Origin: Variovorax sp. WDL1
Lineage (GTDB): Bacteria > Pseudomonadota > Gammaproteobacteria > Burkholderiales > Burkholderiaceae_C
Assembly: GCF_001541225.1 (NCBI RefSeq)
Contig: NZ_LMTS01000233.1
Location: 12,194 to 74,886 of the forward strand
Direction of reading: 5' to 3'
DNA length: 62,693 bases
The notes below the pieces were generated by a model. That model had not been told where the DNA came from. It was given only the letters and a program-made list of their open reading frames with translations, and made no database searches. The position numbers were made by a program, and so were the translations under genes. How positions within the stretch are numbered: position 1 is the first letter of the stretch; each line of letters opens with the position of its first letter. Shown one piece after another: positions 9,586-18,084 of this stretch.

Positions 9586-10326
9586 TCAGGCCGTCGCAGC
9601 GACCGTGATGCCTTCGCCCTCGAGGCGCTCGCGGATGCGGCGCGCAAAGGCCAGCGCATGCGCGCCGTCGCCATGCAGGCAGACGGTCTGCGCATTGACG
9701 CTCACCACCGTGCCGTCGATCGCGGTCACGCGATGATCGCGCACCAGCGACAGCGTCTGCGCCAGCGACTGCTCTTCGTCCTCGATCAGGGCGCCGGGCC
9801 GGCTGCGCGGCACCAGGCTGCCGTCAGGCATGTAGCCGCGGTCGGCGAACACCTCCTCGACCGGCTCCAGCCCCGCGCGTTCGGCGGCGCCGATCATGCC
9901 GCTGCCGGCGAGGCCGAAGAAGCGCAGGCCGGGGTCGAAGCGTCGCACCGCCTCGCACAGGGCGTCGGCCAGCACCGGGTCTTTCACCGCCTGGTTGTAG
10001 AGCGCGCCGTGCGGCTTGACATGCGCCAGCGCGCCGCCCTCGGCCTTGACGATGGCCGCCAGCGCGCCGACCTGGTAGAGCACTCCCGCAACAATGTCCT
10101 CGGGCGGCAGATGCATCTCGCTGCGGCCGAAGTTCTCGCGGTCCGGGAAGCTGGGATGGGCCCCGATCGCGACGCCGTTGTCCAGCGCCCAGCGCACGCA
10201 TTGGCGCATGGTCTTCGCGTCGCCCGCATGCCAGCCACAGGCGATGTTGGCCGAGCTCACGAGCTTGAGCAGCGCCTCGTCGTTGCCGCAGCCCTCGCCG
10301 AGGTCGGCGTTGAGGTCAATCCGCAT
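9586..10326 (-). CDS. pxpA: 5-oxoprolinase subunit A (LamB/YcsF family)
   Basis: A 246-residue protein beginning [20 protein letters not shown], the hallmark N-terminus of the LamB/YcsF family, with [10 protein letters not shown] and [10 protein letters not shown] further on. With PxpB and PxpC it forms the ATP-dependent bacterial 5-oxoprolinase that opens 5-oxoproline to glutamate. The ATG at 10326 is chosen to give this conserved N-terminus; a longer open frame lies inside pxpC. It overlaps the 3' end of pxpC by 11 bp and abuts pcp. Confidence 0.95.
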   Translation of the reverse strand: MRIDLNADLGEGCGNDEALLKLVSSANIACGWHAGDAKTMRQCVRWALDNGVAIGAHPSFPDRENFGRSEMHLPPEDIVAGVLYQVGALAAIVKAEGGALAHVKPHGALYNQAVKDPVLADALCEAVRRFDPGLRFFGLAGSGMIGAAERAGLEPVEEVFADRGYMPDGSLVPRSRPGALIEDEEQSLAQTLSLVRDHRVTAIDGTVVSVNAQTVCLHGDGAHALAFARRIRERLEGEGITVAATA

Positions 10327-11359
10327 GGTGGCTTTCTCCTTCGGCCGGATTGTGCGCCGGCACCGGCCACCCCGCAGCGGCCAGGGCTTGGCCGACCTGC
10401 GCGAGGTAGCGCCGCTGCGCGGCCCAGGCCTGCAGGGCCGCCGCGGCATCGACCTCGGCGAGGCGCAGGCGGCCGTTGAGCGGCGCCCGGGCGAGCTTCC
10501 AGAGATCGGCGCGGATCACGACGCCGATGCGCGGGTAGCCGCCGGTGGTCTGGGCATCACCCATCAGGATGATCGGCTGCCCGGAGGGCGGCACCTGGAT
10601 CGTGCCGGGAATCACGGCGGAGGACAGCATGTCCGCGTTGCGCTTGCGCTTGAGCTCGGGCCCATCGAGCCGGTTGCCCATGCGGTTGCTCTGCGGCGTG
10701 ATGCGCCAGGACGCACCCCACAGCTGCTCGCGCGCAGCGATGGTGAACTGTTCGAACTCGGGGCCGGGCATGACGCGCAGGACGACCGAACCCTCGCTGT
10801 CCTGTTCCCACGCGGGCGCGCGCATGCCGAAGGCACGGCGCGCCAGGCGTGCCGCGTCGAGGCTCGATGCGCCCAGGGGCAGGCGGTCGCCCTTCTTCAG
10901 CGCACGCCCCAGATGGCCGCCGAAGCCGGCCTTGAGGTCGGTGCTGCGCGAGCCGATGACCAGCGGCACGTCGATGCCGCCGGCAACGGCGAGCCAGCTG
11001 CGCAGGCCCGCCTTCGCGCTCCATTCGTTCGCAGGTCCGAGCCGGAGCACCTGGCCGGCCTGCACCGGGACGCTCCAGCAGGGCCACAGTGGCGCTCCGT
11101 CGAGCCGGGCGCCGAAGTCGTCGCCCGTCAGCGCGATGCGGGTGGGGCTGTCGAAGCGGATCTCGCAGCCGCCCAGTGTGAGCTCGAGGCCGGCCGTGCC
11201 GTCGTCGTTGCCCACCAGCCGATTCGCCATCGCGAGCCCGAGCGCGTCGAGGGCGCCGCCTGGGCAGATGCCCTGCTGCCGGTGGCCATAGCGGCCCAGG
11301 TCCTGCACGGAGGCCAGCAGGCCAGGGCGCAGCACGGTGATGGCACCCGCGGCCCTCAC
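10316..11359 (-). CDS. pxpC: 5-oxoprolinase subunit C (biotin-dependent carboxyltransferase family)
   Basis: A 347-residue protein of the allophanate-hydrolase subunit 2/KipA-like family. Signatures include [18 protein letters not shown] near the N-terminus, [19 protein letters not shown], and [20 protein letters not shown] toward the C-terminus. It pairs with PxpB to form the ATP-dependent part of 5-oxoprolinase. The start is GTG, overlapping the pxpB stop as GTGA, which indicates translational coupling and equimolar synthesis of the two subunits. Confidence 0.94.
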   Translation of the reverse strand: MRAAGAITVLRPGLLASVQDLGRYGHRQQGICPGGALDALGLAMANRLVGNDDGTAGLELTLGGCEIRFDSPTRIALTGDDFGARLDGAPLWPCWSVPVQAGQVLRLGPANEWSAKAGLRSWLAVAGGIDVPLVIGSRSTDLKAGFGGHLGRALKKGDRLPLGASSLDAARLARRAFGMRAPAWEQDSEGSVVLRVMPGPEFEQFTIAAREQLWGASWRITPQSNRMGNRLDGPELKRKRNADMLSSAVIPGTIQVPPSGQPIILMGDAQTTGGYPRIGVVIRADLWKLARAPLNGRLRLAEVDAAAALQAWAAQRRYLAQVGQALAAAGWPVPAHNPAEGESHHAD

Positions 11360-12012
11360 AGCTCGGCACTTTCGACGACGAAGCGCACGCGGTCACCCGG
11401 ACGCAGCAGCGTGGGCTCGGCCGCGCGCGGATCGAAGAGCTCGAGCGGCGTGCGGCCGATCAGCTGCCAGCCGCCGGGCGAGACCAACGGATAGATGCCG
11501 GTCTGCGCCCCGCCGATGCCGACCGAGCGGGCCGGCACCGCCACCCGGGGCTCCGCACGCCGTGGCGTCGCCAGTTCAGGCGGCAACCCGCCCAGGAAGG
11601 CGAAGCCCGGCAGGAAGCCCAGCAGGTAGACCACATAGTCGGCGTCGCTATGGCGCCGCACCACCTCGGCGGGCGCCAGCCCCGTGTGCGCCGCGACATC
11701 GGCCAGGTCGGGGCCGGCCTCGCCGCCGTAGGCCACCGGGATGCGGATGTCGCGCCCTTCGATCGTCATGCCCGCCAGTTGCGGCCAGGCCGACAGCACC
11801 TGCATCTCGAGCTCGGCGGCATCGACCTCTTCGGGATCGAAAAGCAGGCTCAGGTTGTTCATGCCCGGCAGCACCTCGTGCACGCCGCGCCATTGCAAAG
11901 CTTCGTTTGCCAGCGCCCAGATCTGTTGCTGCTGCGCCAGCGTCGCGGGCGCCGGCAGCTCGCACAGCAATGCCGCGTCGCCCAGCGCGTGCAGACGCGG
12001 CCCGTGCGTCAT
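11356..12012 (-). CDS. pxpB: 5-oxoprolinase subunit B (KipI/allophanate hydrolase subunit 1 family)
   Basis: A 218-residue protein with the family signatures MNNLSLLFDP, YLLGFLPGFAFLGGLP, RAEPRVAVPARSVGIGG and TGIYPLVSPGGWQLIGRT. It is a subunit of the three-part 5-oxoprolinase. Its ATG overlaps the coaD stop as ATGA, which fixes the start and ties its translation to a housekeeping CoA gene. The order B-C-A is the usual order for this enzyme. Confidence 0.94.
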   Translation of the reverse strand: MTHGPRLHALGDAALLCELPAPATLAQQQQIWALANEALQWRGVHEVLPGMNNLSLLFDPEEVDAAELEMQVLSAWPQLAGMTIEGRDIRIPVAYGGEAGPDLADVAAHTGLAPAEVVRRHSDADYVVYLLGFLPGFAFLGGLPPELATPRRAEPRVAVPARSVGIGGAQTGIYPLVSPGGWQLIGRTPLELFDPRAAEPTLLRPGDRVRFVVESAEL

Positions 12013-12512
12013 TCGCGGCCCAGGCTGCGCACCTTGGCCATCAGGTTGTTCTGCACGTTGGGGGAGACGAACTTGTCGACTTCCCCACCGAGCATCGCGA
12101 TCTCGCGCACGAAGGTGCTGGAGATGAACTGGTACTTGTCGCTCGGCGTGAGGAACACGGTCTCGACATCGGGCATCAGCGAGCGGTTCATGCCGGCGAG
12201 CTGGAACTCGTAGTCGAAGTCGGTCACGGCGCGCAGGCCGCGCACCATGGCCTTGCCGCCGCGCGCGACGACGAAATCGCGCAAGAGGCCCGAAAAACTC
12301 TCCACCGAGACTTGGTCGCTGAACGGCGCCACCGCAGTGCGCGCCATGTCCATGCGCTCCTGCAGCGTGAACAATGCCTTCTTGTGATGGCCGGCGGCCA
12401 CCGCCACGATGACCTTGGAGAACAGCTGGGTCGCCCGGCGCACGACGTCTTCGTGCCCGAGCGTGATGGGGTCGAAAGTGCCGGGGTACACCGCGATCAC
12501 GTTGTTGGACAT
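12009..12512 (-). CDS. coaD: Pantetheine-phosphate adenylyltransferase
   Basis: A 167-residue nucleotidyltransferase that makes dephospho-CoA from 4'-phosphopantetheine and ATP. The nucleotide-binding motif is YPGTFDPITLGHED near the N-terminus and the second conserved site is ISSTFVREIA. The length matches CoaD of other bacteria. It lies 44 bp after rsmD, a common pairing in proteobacteria, and is the first gene of an overlapping chain with pxpBCA and pcp. Confidence 0.97.
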   Translation of the reverse strand: MSNNVIAVYPGTFDPITLGHEDVVRRATQLFSKVIVAVAAGHHKKALFTLQERMDMARTAVAPFSDQVSVESFSGLLRDFVVARGGKAMVRGLRAVTDFDYEFQLAGMNRSLMPDVETVFLTPSDKYQFISSTFVREIAMLGGEVDKFVSPNVQNNLMAKVRSLGRE

Positions 12513-12556
12513 GGTTGCTTCCTCCTGGTGCAGCCGACGCGGCCGATTCCGGCGGA

Positions 12557-13216
12557 TTATGCAGCGGTGTCAGACGCAAGTATCAAGAGATGTGCATGCA
12601 CCGCGCCGGCCTTGAGGTATCGGAACACGCGGAGGCCGAGGGCTGCAAGTTCTTCGTCCGGCCAGCGACGCGCCGCTTCGAGGTAGACCACGCCCTGGGG
12701 CCGCAATGCGCGCGCGGCGGCGCGCAGCGCGGGCGCGTAGAGCGCCGTGTTCTCGAAGGGTGGATCGAGGAACACGGCATGCAGACTGCCCGACGCGGCG
12801 CGCTCCAGCGCGGTGACGCCGTTGCCGCGCTCGATGCGGACGGCATCGGATTGCAGCTTTGATTTCAATGCCTGCAATTGCGCGACCAGCGCTGCGTCCT
12901 GCTCGCACAGCAGCACGGAGGCCGCGCCGCGCGAGGCAGCCTCGAAGCCGAGCGCGCCGGTGCCCGCGAAGGCGTCGACGCAGTGCCAGTCCGGCAGCTC
13001 CCCGCCGCCGGCTCCGGCAAGACTGGCGAGCCAATTGAAGAGCGTCTCGCGCACGCGGTCGGGCGTGGGGCGCAGCCCGGGCTTGTCGGCCACGGCAAGG
13101 CGCGTGCGTTTCCATCGACCACCGATGATGCGGACCTCGTTGCGGCGCGCATCGGCCGGCCTGGGGGCCGGCTTCATGCCGCCGCTGCGGGCTGGTGTGC
13201 GTTTATTCATCGTCAT
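12557..13216 (-). CDS. rsmD: 16S rRNA (guanine(966)-N2)-methyltransferase
   Basis: A 219-residue SAM-dependent methyltransferase that modifies G966 of 16S rRNA. The SAM-binding loop is DAFAGTGALG (81-90) and the catalytic motif is DPPF (151-154), the form typical of RsmD. An N-terminal RIIGGRWKRTRL precedes the fold. Two starts are possible, ATG 13216 and ATG 13210, differing by two residues. It leads the minus-strand group rsmD-coaD-pxpBCA-pcp. Confidence 0.95.
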   Translation of the reverse strand: MTMNKRTPARSGGMKPAPRPADARRNEVRIIGGRWKRTRLAVADKPGLRPTPDRVRETLFNWLASLAGAGGGELPDWHCVDAFAGTGALGFEAASRGAASVLLCEQDAALVAQLQALKSKLQSDAVRIERGNGVTALERAASGSLHAVFLDPPFENTALYAPALRAAARALRPQGVVYLEAARRWPDEELAALGLRVFRYLKAGAVHAHLLILASDTAA

Positions 13217-13330
13217 CGACGCACCCGACCTCGGCCCCGTGGATCTCGCAGTCCACCAAATCCATCGCCATCCTGTCGCTCCTCGTTGCGCTGTGAGGCG
13301 AGGATGGTAGCCAAGCGGCGGGCGGCGACT

Positions 13331-14680
13331 TCAAGGCTTTCCGCCGACAACGACAGTGACCATGCGATCAGGCTGCAGCTTGCGCGCGAAGGCGGCCTTG
13401 ACATCGGCCGCCGTAATCGCGTTCACGCGGGCAGTCCAGGTCTCGAGGTAGTCGAGCGGCAGGTCGTTCCACGCGATGTTGGACACGTTGCCCAGCAGCT
13501 TCCGGTTGCTGTCGAGCAGCAGCGGGAAGCCGCCGATCAGGTTGTCCTTTGCGGCCTTGAGCTCGGCCGCGGTCGGGCCTTCGGCGACAAACCTTGCGAT
13601 CACCTCGCGCGAGACCTTCACCGCCTCGGCCGCCTGATCGGGCCGGGTCTGGAAGCCGATGCGGAACGAGCCCGCGTGCAGGCCCGGCGAGAAGGTGCTG
13701 TAGACGCTGTAGGCGAGGCCGCGCTTCTCGCGCACCTCCTCGGTCAGGCGCGAGACGAAGCCGCCGCCGCCAAGAATGTAGTTGCCCACGGTGAGCGCGA
13801 AATGGTCCGGGTCGCGGCGCGCGTAACCCGGCTGGCCGATCCAGACATGGGCCTGGGCCGAGTCGAAAGGCAGGCGCTCGTCCTTGGCCGCAGCGAGCGG
13901 CGCCACCTCGGGCACGGGGGGCAACGCGGCGCAGCCGCCAGCAGGCGTTGGCAGCCGCGACAACAGCGTGTTGGCGATCGACTCCGCCTGCGAGCGCGTG
14001 ACCGCGCCGACGATGCTGAGCTTTGCGCGGCAGGGCTGGATCAGTTGCTCGTAGCGCTGGCGCATCGCGGCCGTGTCGATGCGCGCCAGCGTGGCCTCGG
14101 TGGTGTCCAGCCCGTAGGGGTGGTCGCCGTACACGTCTTGCGAAAAGGTACGCGCCGCGAGGGTTGCGGGCTTGGTGTTGGCTTCCCGTATCGAGGCGTT
14201 CAGGCGCTCGCGCTCGCGCTGCCACACGTCCTCGGGAAAGGCCGGCTCGCCGATCTCACGCGCCGCGAGGTGCACCGCCTTGCCCAGCAGCGTCGGCTCG
14301 GACAGTGTGCGCAGCGAGAAGCTCATGCGGTCGGAACCGGCGCTGGCATCGAAGCTGGCGCCGAGATCGGCCCAGGCCTCGCCCAGGGCGTTCTGGTCCA
14401 TCGCCGGATCGCTGCCATTCGCGCGTATGCCTTTCTCGACCATGCCGGCAGTCACACCGGCCAGTCCGGACTGCGCCGGCGGGTCGCGGCGGCTGCCGGC
14501 GTCGAAATCGATCTGCACGTCGACGATGGGCAACGCGTCGGTGGCAGCGAGGTAGACCTTGGCGCCGCTCGGCAGTGTCCAATGTTCGATGGGCACGGCC
14601 GCATGCACTGCAGCGCCGGCCAACGCCAGTGCCAGGCACGCCAGGCGCCGCAGGGTTCGGGAATTCTTGAAGCTCAGCAT
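13331..14680 (-). CDS. M16-family peptidase homologue lacking the zinc motif (partner subunit)
   Basis: A 449-residue pitrilysin/insulinase-fold protein with a signal peptide (about residues 1-27, ending AVHA), so it is exported. The zinc-binding HxxEH of the family is absent: the corresponding region reads GLAGVTAGMVEKGI. It is probably the non-catalytic partner of the protease encoded just upstream, as in other two-gene M16 pairs. The ATG at 14680 is preferred, with GGAG about ten bases upstream; a TTG at 14704 would overlap the previous stop but has no ribosome site and would spoil the signal peptide. Confidence 0.88.
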   Translation of the reverse strand: MLSFKNSRTLRRLACLALALAGAAVHAAVPIEHWTLPSGAKVYLAATDALPIVDVQIDFDAGSRRDPPAQSGLAGVTAGMVEKGIRANGSDPAMDQNALGEAWADLGASFDASAGSDRMSFSLRTLSEPTLLGKAVHLAAREIGEPAFPEDVWQRERERLNASIREANTKPATLAARTFSQDVYGDHPYGLDTTEATLARIDTAAMRQRYEQLIQPCRAKLSIVGAVTRSQAESIANTLLSRLPTPAGGCAALPPVPEVAPLAAAKDERLPFDSAQAHVWIGQPGYARRDPDHFALTVGNYILGGGGFVSRLTEEVREKRGLAYSVYSTFSPGLHAGSFRIGFQTRPDQAAEAVKVSREVIARFVAEGPTAAELKAAKDNLIGGFPLLLDSNRKLLGNVSNIAWNDLPLDYLETWTARVNAITAADVKAAFARKLQPDRMVTVVVGGKP

Positions 14681-14700
14681 GGTGGGGCCGCTCCGGGTCT

Positions 14701-16164
14701 TCAACGCAGGTCGCCCGCAGGCGCCGCGAAGCCGCGCGCGCGGCGTTGGGGATCGGGCGGCAGCGGCCGCAGGGTGGCAGCCGTCAGCTGGTCGTCACCG
14801 AAGTACTTCGCGGCCACCACCTGCACCTCTTCGGCCGTGACCTTCTGCAGGCGCGCGATGATGCGCGCACTGGCGTCGAGCGGCAGGCCCTGCACCCAGT
14901 GGCTGCCGAGCTCGCGCGCCTGCGCCATCACCGAGTCGAGCTTGTAGGTCTCGCTGGCCGTCCACTGGGTCTTGACGCGCGCCAGTTCCGCCGCGCCGAT
15001 GCCTTCGCGGGCGATCTTCGCCACCTGCTCGCGCAGCGCGGCCTCGACCGCTTCAGGCGTCTTGCCGGCGGCGGGCACGCCGTCGAGCACGAAGATCTGC
15101 GGGCCGCGGCCGACGAAGCCCGCGTACGCGCCGGCGGCATCGGCCACGCGGCCCGGGCCCTGCGTGAGCGCACGGTCGAGCCGCGCGCCGGGATAGCCGT
15201 CGAGCACGGCGGACAGCACCGTCAACGCATAGGCATCGCTTGCGCCATCGAACTGGTCGGTGGCCGGGATCTGCGGGGCGCGGAATGCCAGCGAGACGTA
15301 GGCCTGCTCGGCCGGCGCCTTGAACTCGAGGCGCCGGATGCCGCGCTGCGGCGGCTCGATGCGCGGCTTGCGCTCGGGCACCGCGCGAGCGGGGATACGG
15401 CCGTAGTACTTCTCGGCCAGGGCGCGCACCCGCTCCACATCGACATCGCCCGCCACCACCACCGCGGCATTGGCAGGCACGTACCAGCGCTCGAAAAAGG
15501 CACGCGCGTCGGCCGGCGTCATGGCGTCGAGGTCGCTCATCCAGCCGACGATGGGGCGGCGGTAGGGCGAGGCCATGAAGATGGCGGCGTTCTGCTGCTC
15601 GCCGAGGAGGGCGCGCGGCTGGTCCTCGGTGCGCAGGCGGCGCTCTTCCTTGACCACCTCGATCTCGCGCTTGAATTCGTCGTCGGCCCACTGGTTGTTG
15701 GCGAAGCGGTCGGACTCCAGGGCCATCACCTGCTCCAGCTTGTCGGCCGGGATCTGCTGGTAGTAGCCGGTGTAGTCGCGCGTTGTGAAGGCGTTCTCGC
15801 GGCCACCGAGCGCGGCGACTCGGCGCGAGAACTCGCCGGGCTTGAGCGTCCTGGTGCCCTTGAACATCATGTGTTCGAGCACGTGCGCCACGCCCGAGGT
15901 GCCGTCGACCTCGTCGAAGGAGCCGACCCGCACCCAGAGCATCTGGACCGCCGTCGGCGCGCGCCGGTCGGGCTTCACGATCAGGGTCATGCCGTTGGCG
16001 AGGGTGAATTGCCGGGCCTGGACCGGTTTGAAGGCCGCGGCAAGGGCGGCAGCGGGGGCGTCCGGCGGGGGTGTCTGCGCCAGGGCGGCCCCGGCCCAGG
16101 GCGCCATCAGCACCGAGGCCAGCACCGCACCAGACGCAGCACGGCGTGGCGAGGGGTGTTTCAT
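14701..16164 (-). CDS. M16-family zinc metalloprotease (active subunit)
   Basis: A 487-residue exported peptidase with a signal peptide ending near residue 30 (AALAQ). The inverted zinc motif HVLEH is at His94, Glu97 and His98, and a downstream glutamate in EIEVVKEERR is the likely third ligand. It should act in the periplasm on small or unfolded peptides together with the second M16 subunit 20 bp downstream. It is divergent from ftsY with only 29 bp between the starts, so the two promoters must overlap; TACAAT on the minus strand (16177-16182) is a possible -10. Confidence 0.93.
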   Translation of the reverse strand: MKHPSPRRAASGAVLASVLMAPWAGAALAQTPPPDAPAAALAAAFKPVQARQFTLANGMTLIVKPDRRAPTAVQMLWVRVGSFDEVDGTSGVAHVLEHMMFKGTRTLKPGEFSRRVAALGGRENAFTTRDYTGYYQQIPADKLEQVMALESDRFANNQWADDEFKREIEVVKEERRLRTEDQPRALLGEQQNAAIFMASPYRRPIVGWMSDLDAMTPADARAFFERWYVPANAAVVVAGDVDVERVRALAEKYYGRIPARAVPERKPRIEPPQRGIRRLEFKAPAEQAYVSLAFRAPQIPATDQFDGASDAYALTVLSAVLDGYPGARLDRALTQGPGRVADAAGAYAGFVGRGPQIFVLDGVPAAGKTPEAVEAALREQVAKIAREGIGAAELARVKTQWTASETYKLDSVMAQARELGSHWVQGLPLDASARIIARLQKVTAEEVQVVAAKYFGDDQLTAATLRPLPPDPQRRARGFAAPAGDLR

Positions 16165-16193
16165 AGAATGGGTCGGATTGTAAAAACGCCGCG

Positions 16194-17399
16194 ATGTTCA
16201 GTTTCTTCAAGAAAAAGCCGCCACCCGACAGCTCTGCGCCTGCGCCTGCCGAGACGCCCGCCGAGCCGCCGGCACCCGCCCGGTCGGTGTTCTCGCCGTC
16301 CAGCTGGTTCGGCGCCAAGCCAGTCGAGCCGCCGCCCGCTGAGGCCCCTTCCCCCGCTGCACCTGCCGCCCCGGAGGCGCCCGCCCCTTCTCCCGGCGCC
16401 GAGGCGCCCGCGGCCGCGCCGGTGCCGGTGCCGGTGCCGGTTCCAGTGGCGGTGCCAGTGCCCGGGCCGGCGGTGGCGCCCGCGGAAGTTGCACCTCCCG
16501 AGCGCAGCGGCTGGCTCAGCAAGCTCAGGACGGGTTTGCGCAAGACCGGCAACAGCATCACCGCCGCCTTCGTCAACGCCCAGATCGACGACGCCCTCTA
16601 TGAGGAGCTCGAAGAGGCCCTGCTGATGGCCGACACGGGCGTAAAGGCCACCGAATACCTTCTGGACGACCTGCGCCGCCGCGTGCGCAGCAACATGGCG
16701 ACCGAGGCCTCGCAGGTCAAACTGCTGTTGGCCGACGCCGTCGCGGACCTGCTGCGCCCGCTCGAGAAGGAACTGGTGATCGGCGAGCACACCCCCACGG
16801 TGATCATGGTGGCGGGCGTCAACGGCGCAGGCAAGACCACCTCGATCGGCAAGCTGACGAAGCACCTGTCCAACGAGGGTGCCTCGGTGCTGCTGGCGGC
16901 AGCCGACACCTTCCGCGCTGCGGCGCGCGAGCAACTGCTGGTATGGGCCGACCGCAACACGGTCGAGATCGTGAGCCAGGAGGGCGGCGATCCGGCCGCC
17001 GTGAGCTTCGACGCGGTCAATGCCGGCAAGGCGCGCGGCAAGGACGTGGTGCTGGTCGACACCGCCGGCCGCCTGCCGACCCAGCTGCACCTGATGGACG
17101 AACTGAAGAAGATCAAGCGCGTGGTGGCCCGCGCCGACGCCACGGCGCCGCACGAGGTGCTGCTCGTGATCGACGGCAACACCGGGCAGAACGCCCTGGC
17201 CCAGGTCCGGGCCTTCGACGAAGCGCTGGGCCTCACGGGCCTGGTCATCACCAAGTTGGACGGCACTGCCAAGGGTGGCGTGCTGTGCGCGATCGCGCGC
17301 GAGCGGCCGATTCCGGTGTATTTCATCGGGGTTGGCGAGAAGCTGGAAGACCTGGAGACCTTCAAGGCCCGGGAGTTCGCCCAGGCCTTGATGGGGTAG
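16194..17399 (+). CDS. ftsY: Signal recognition particle receptor FtsY
   Basis: A 401-residue SRP-family GTPase that receives ribosome-SRP complexes at the inner membrane. The NG domain shows GVNGAGKTTSIGKL, DTFRAAAREQL, DTAGRLPTQ and TKLDGTAKGG. The N-terminal A region (about residues 8-108), acidic in E. coli, here is proline/alanine-rich and includes a run of Val-Pro repeats coded by four tandem GCCGGT hexamers at 16418-16441. The start MFSFFKKK fits a basic membrane-contact segment. It is divergent from the M16 peptidase genes. Confidence 0.97.
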   Translation: MFSFFKKKPPPDSSAPAPAETPAEPPAPARSVFSPSSWFGAKPVEPPPAEAPSPAAPAAPEAPAPSPGAEAPAAAPVPVPVPVPVAVPVPGPAVAPAEVAPPERSGWLSKLRTGLRKTGNSITAAFVNAQIDDALYEELEEALLMADTGVKATEYLLDDLRRRVRSNMATEASQVKLLLADAVADLLRPLEKELVIGEHTPTVIMVAGVNGAGKTTSIGKLTKHLSNEGASVLLAAADTFRAAAREQLLVWADRNTVEIVSQEGGDPAAVSFDAVNAGKARGKDVVLVDTAGRLPTQLHLMDELKKIKRVVARADATAPHEVLLVIDGNTGQNALAQVRAFDEALGLTGLVITKLDGTAKGGVLCAIARERPIPVYFIGVGEKLEDLETFKAREFAQALMG

Positions 17400-17460
17400 C
17401 CCCGGCGGTGGCGCTTCTGGCATCATGCCCAGGGGCCGCAGAGCCCGCCAGGAGACCGCC

Positions 17461-17922
17461 ATGCACAGCGCCGCCACGCCCCTGCCGCGCGCCGACCGCA
17501 AGGTCGACCGCCTGCTCGCCCACTACGGCGAGAGCCACCAGAACCCGACCAACGAGACGATCCACTTGATCGCCATCCCGGCCATCATGTTGAGCATCGT
17601 GGGCCTGCTGTACGCCCTCCATCCCTGGGTGGCCTACGCCTTCGTGGCCGCCAGTGCGGTCTACTACCTGACTCTGCGCTCCGCGAGCTTTTTTGTCGCG
17701 ATGGGCATCTGCATCGGGCTGGCGCTGGCCGCGGTGCATGCGATGGAGGACCTTGTGCTCCCGATTTCAGCCACCATCTTCGTCGTGGCCTGGGTCTTCC
17801 AGTTCATCGGGCACAAGATCGAGGGCAAGAAGCCCTCCTTCTTCGAAGATGTCCAGTACCTGTGGGTCGGACCGCTTTTCGTGCTGTCCAGATTGTTCTT
17901 GCGCCTCGGCGTCCGCTGGTGA
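17461..17922 (+). CDS. Mpo1-like (DUF962) membrane protein
   Basis: A 153-residue membrane protein with YGESHQNPTNETIHLIAIP, several hydrophobic helices, and the conserved FIGHKIEGKKPSFFEDVQYL close to the end. These features define the DUF962/Mpo1 family; yeast Mpo1 is a dioxygenase in phytosphingosine breakdown, but the bacterial role is not established. The ATG at 17461 follows GGAG in CAGGAGACCGCC. It lies between ftsY and rpoH on the same strand. Confidence 0.85.
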   Translation: MHSAATPLPRADRKVDRLLAHYGESHQNPTNETIHLIAIPAIMLSIVGLLYALHPWVAYAFVAASAVYYLTLRSASFFVAMGICIGLALAAVHAMEDLVLPISATIFVVAWVFQFIGHKIEGKKPSFFEDVQYLWVGPLFVLSRLFLRLGVRW

Positions 17923-17956
17923 CAGCGGCTTCCCTCGACGCAGATTGCGGTGCCGT

Positions 17957-17996
17957 CCTATTCCCATGGCACGGCACGGGAATAGGCTGAGCCTAT
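17957..17996 (+). other. Two overlapping inverted repeats upstream of rpoH
   Basis: CCTATTCCC (17957-17965) is the reverse complement of GGGAATAGG (17978-17986), with 12 bases between. ATAGGC (17982-17987) pairs instead with GCCTAT (17991-17996) across three bases. The two stems share ATAGG and cannot form together. No T-tract follows, so neither is an ordinary intrinsic terminator. They may be an operator, the 3' end of the previous transcript, or an RNA switch if an upstream promoter reads through. Confidence 0.45.
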
Positions 17997-18029
17997 CCAT
18001 CCCATTGAATCTCCGCGGGAACCCTTGGC

Positions 18030-18056
18030 TTAGCACTCCCTCCAACCGAGTGCTAA
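18030..18056 (+). promoter_or_regulatory. CIRCE operator (HrcA-binding site) of rpoH
   Basis: TTAGCACTC (18030-18038), nine bases, then GAGTGCTAA (18048-18056): a perfect match to the CIRCE consensus bound by the HrcA repressor. It overlaps a possible core promoter, TTAGCA (18030-18035) and TAATAT (18054-18059) with an 18-base spacer, so bound HrcA would block initiation. The rpoH start follows 28 bases later. Confidence 0.93.
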
Positions 18057-18084
18057 TATGTTCCCGAACGAAGGAGTTTGCCCA

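Noticed and set aside
14681..14704. TTG start overlapping the upstream M16 stop as TTGA
   Set aside because: No ribosome site; the added residues would precede and disturb a clean signal peptide that begins at ATG 14680.
16164..16193. Precise assignment of two overlapping promoters in the M16/ftsY gap
   Set aside because: TAGAAT (plus) and TACAAT (minus) are plausible -10 elements, but no -35 at proper spacing could be fixed, so no separate feature was made.
17957..17986. Hairpin read as an intrinsic terminator after the Mpo1-like gene
   Set aside because: The stem is good but no T-tract follows on either strand.
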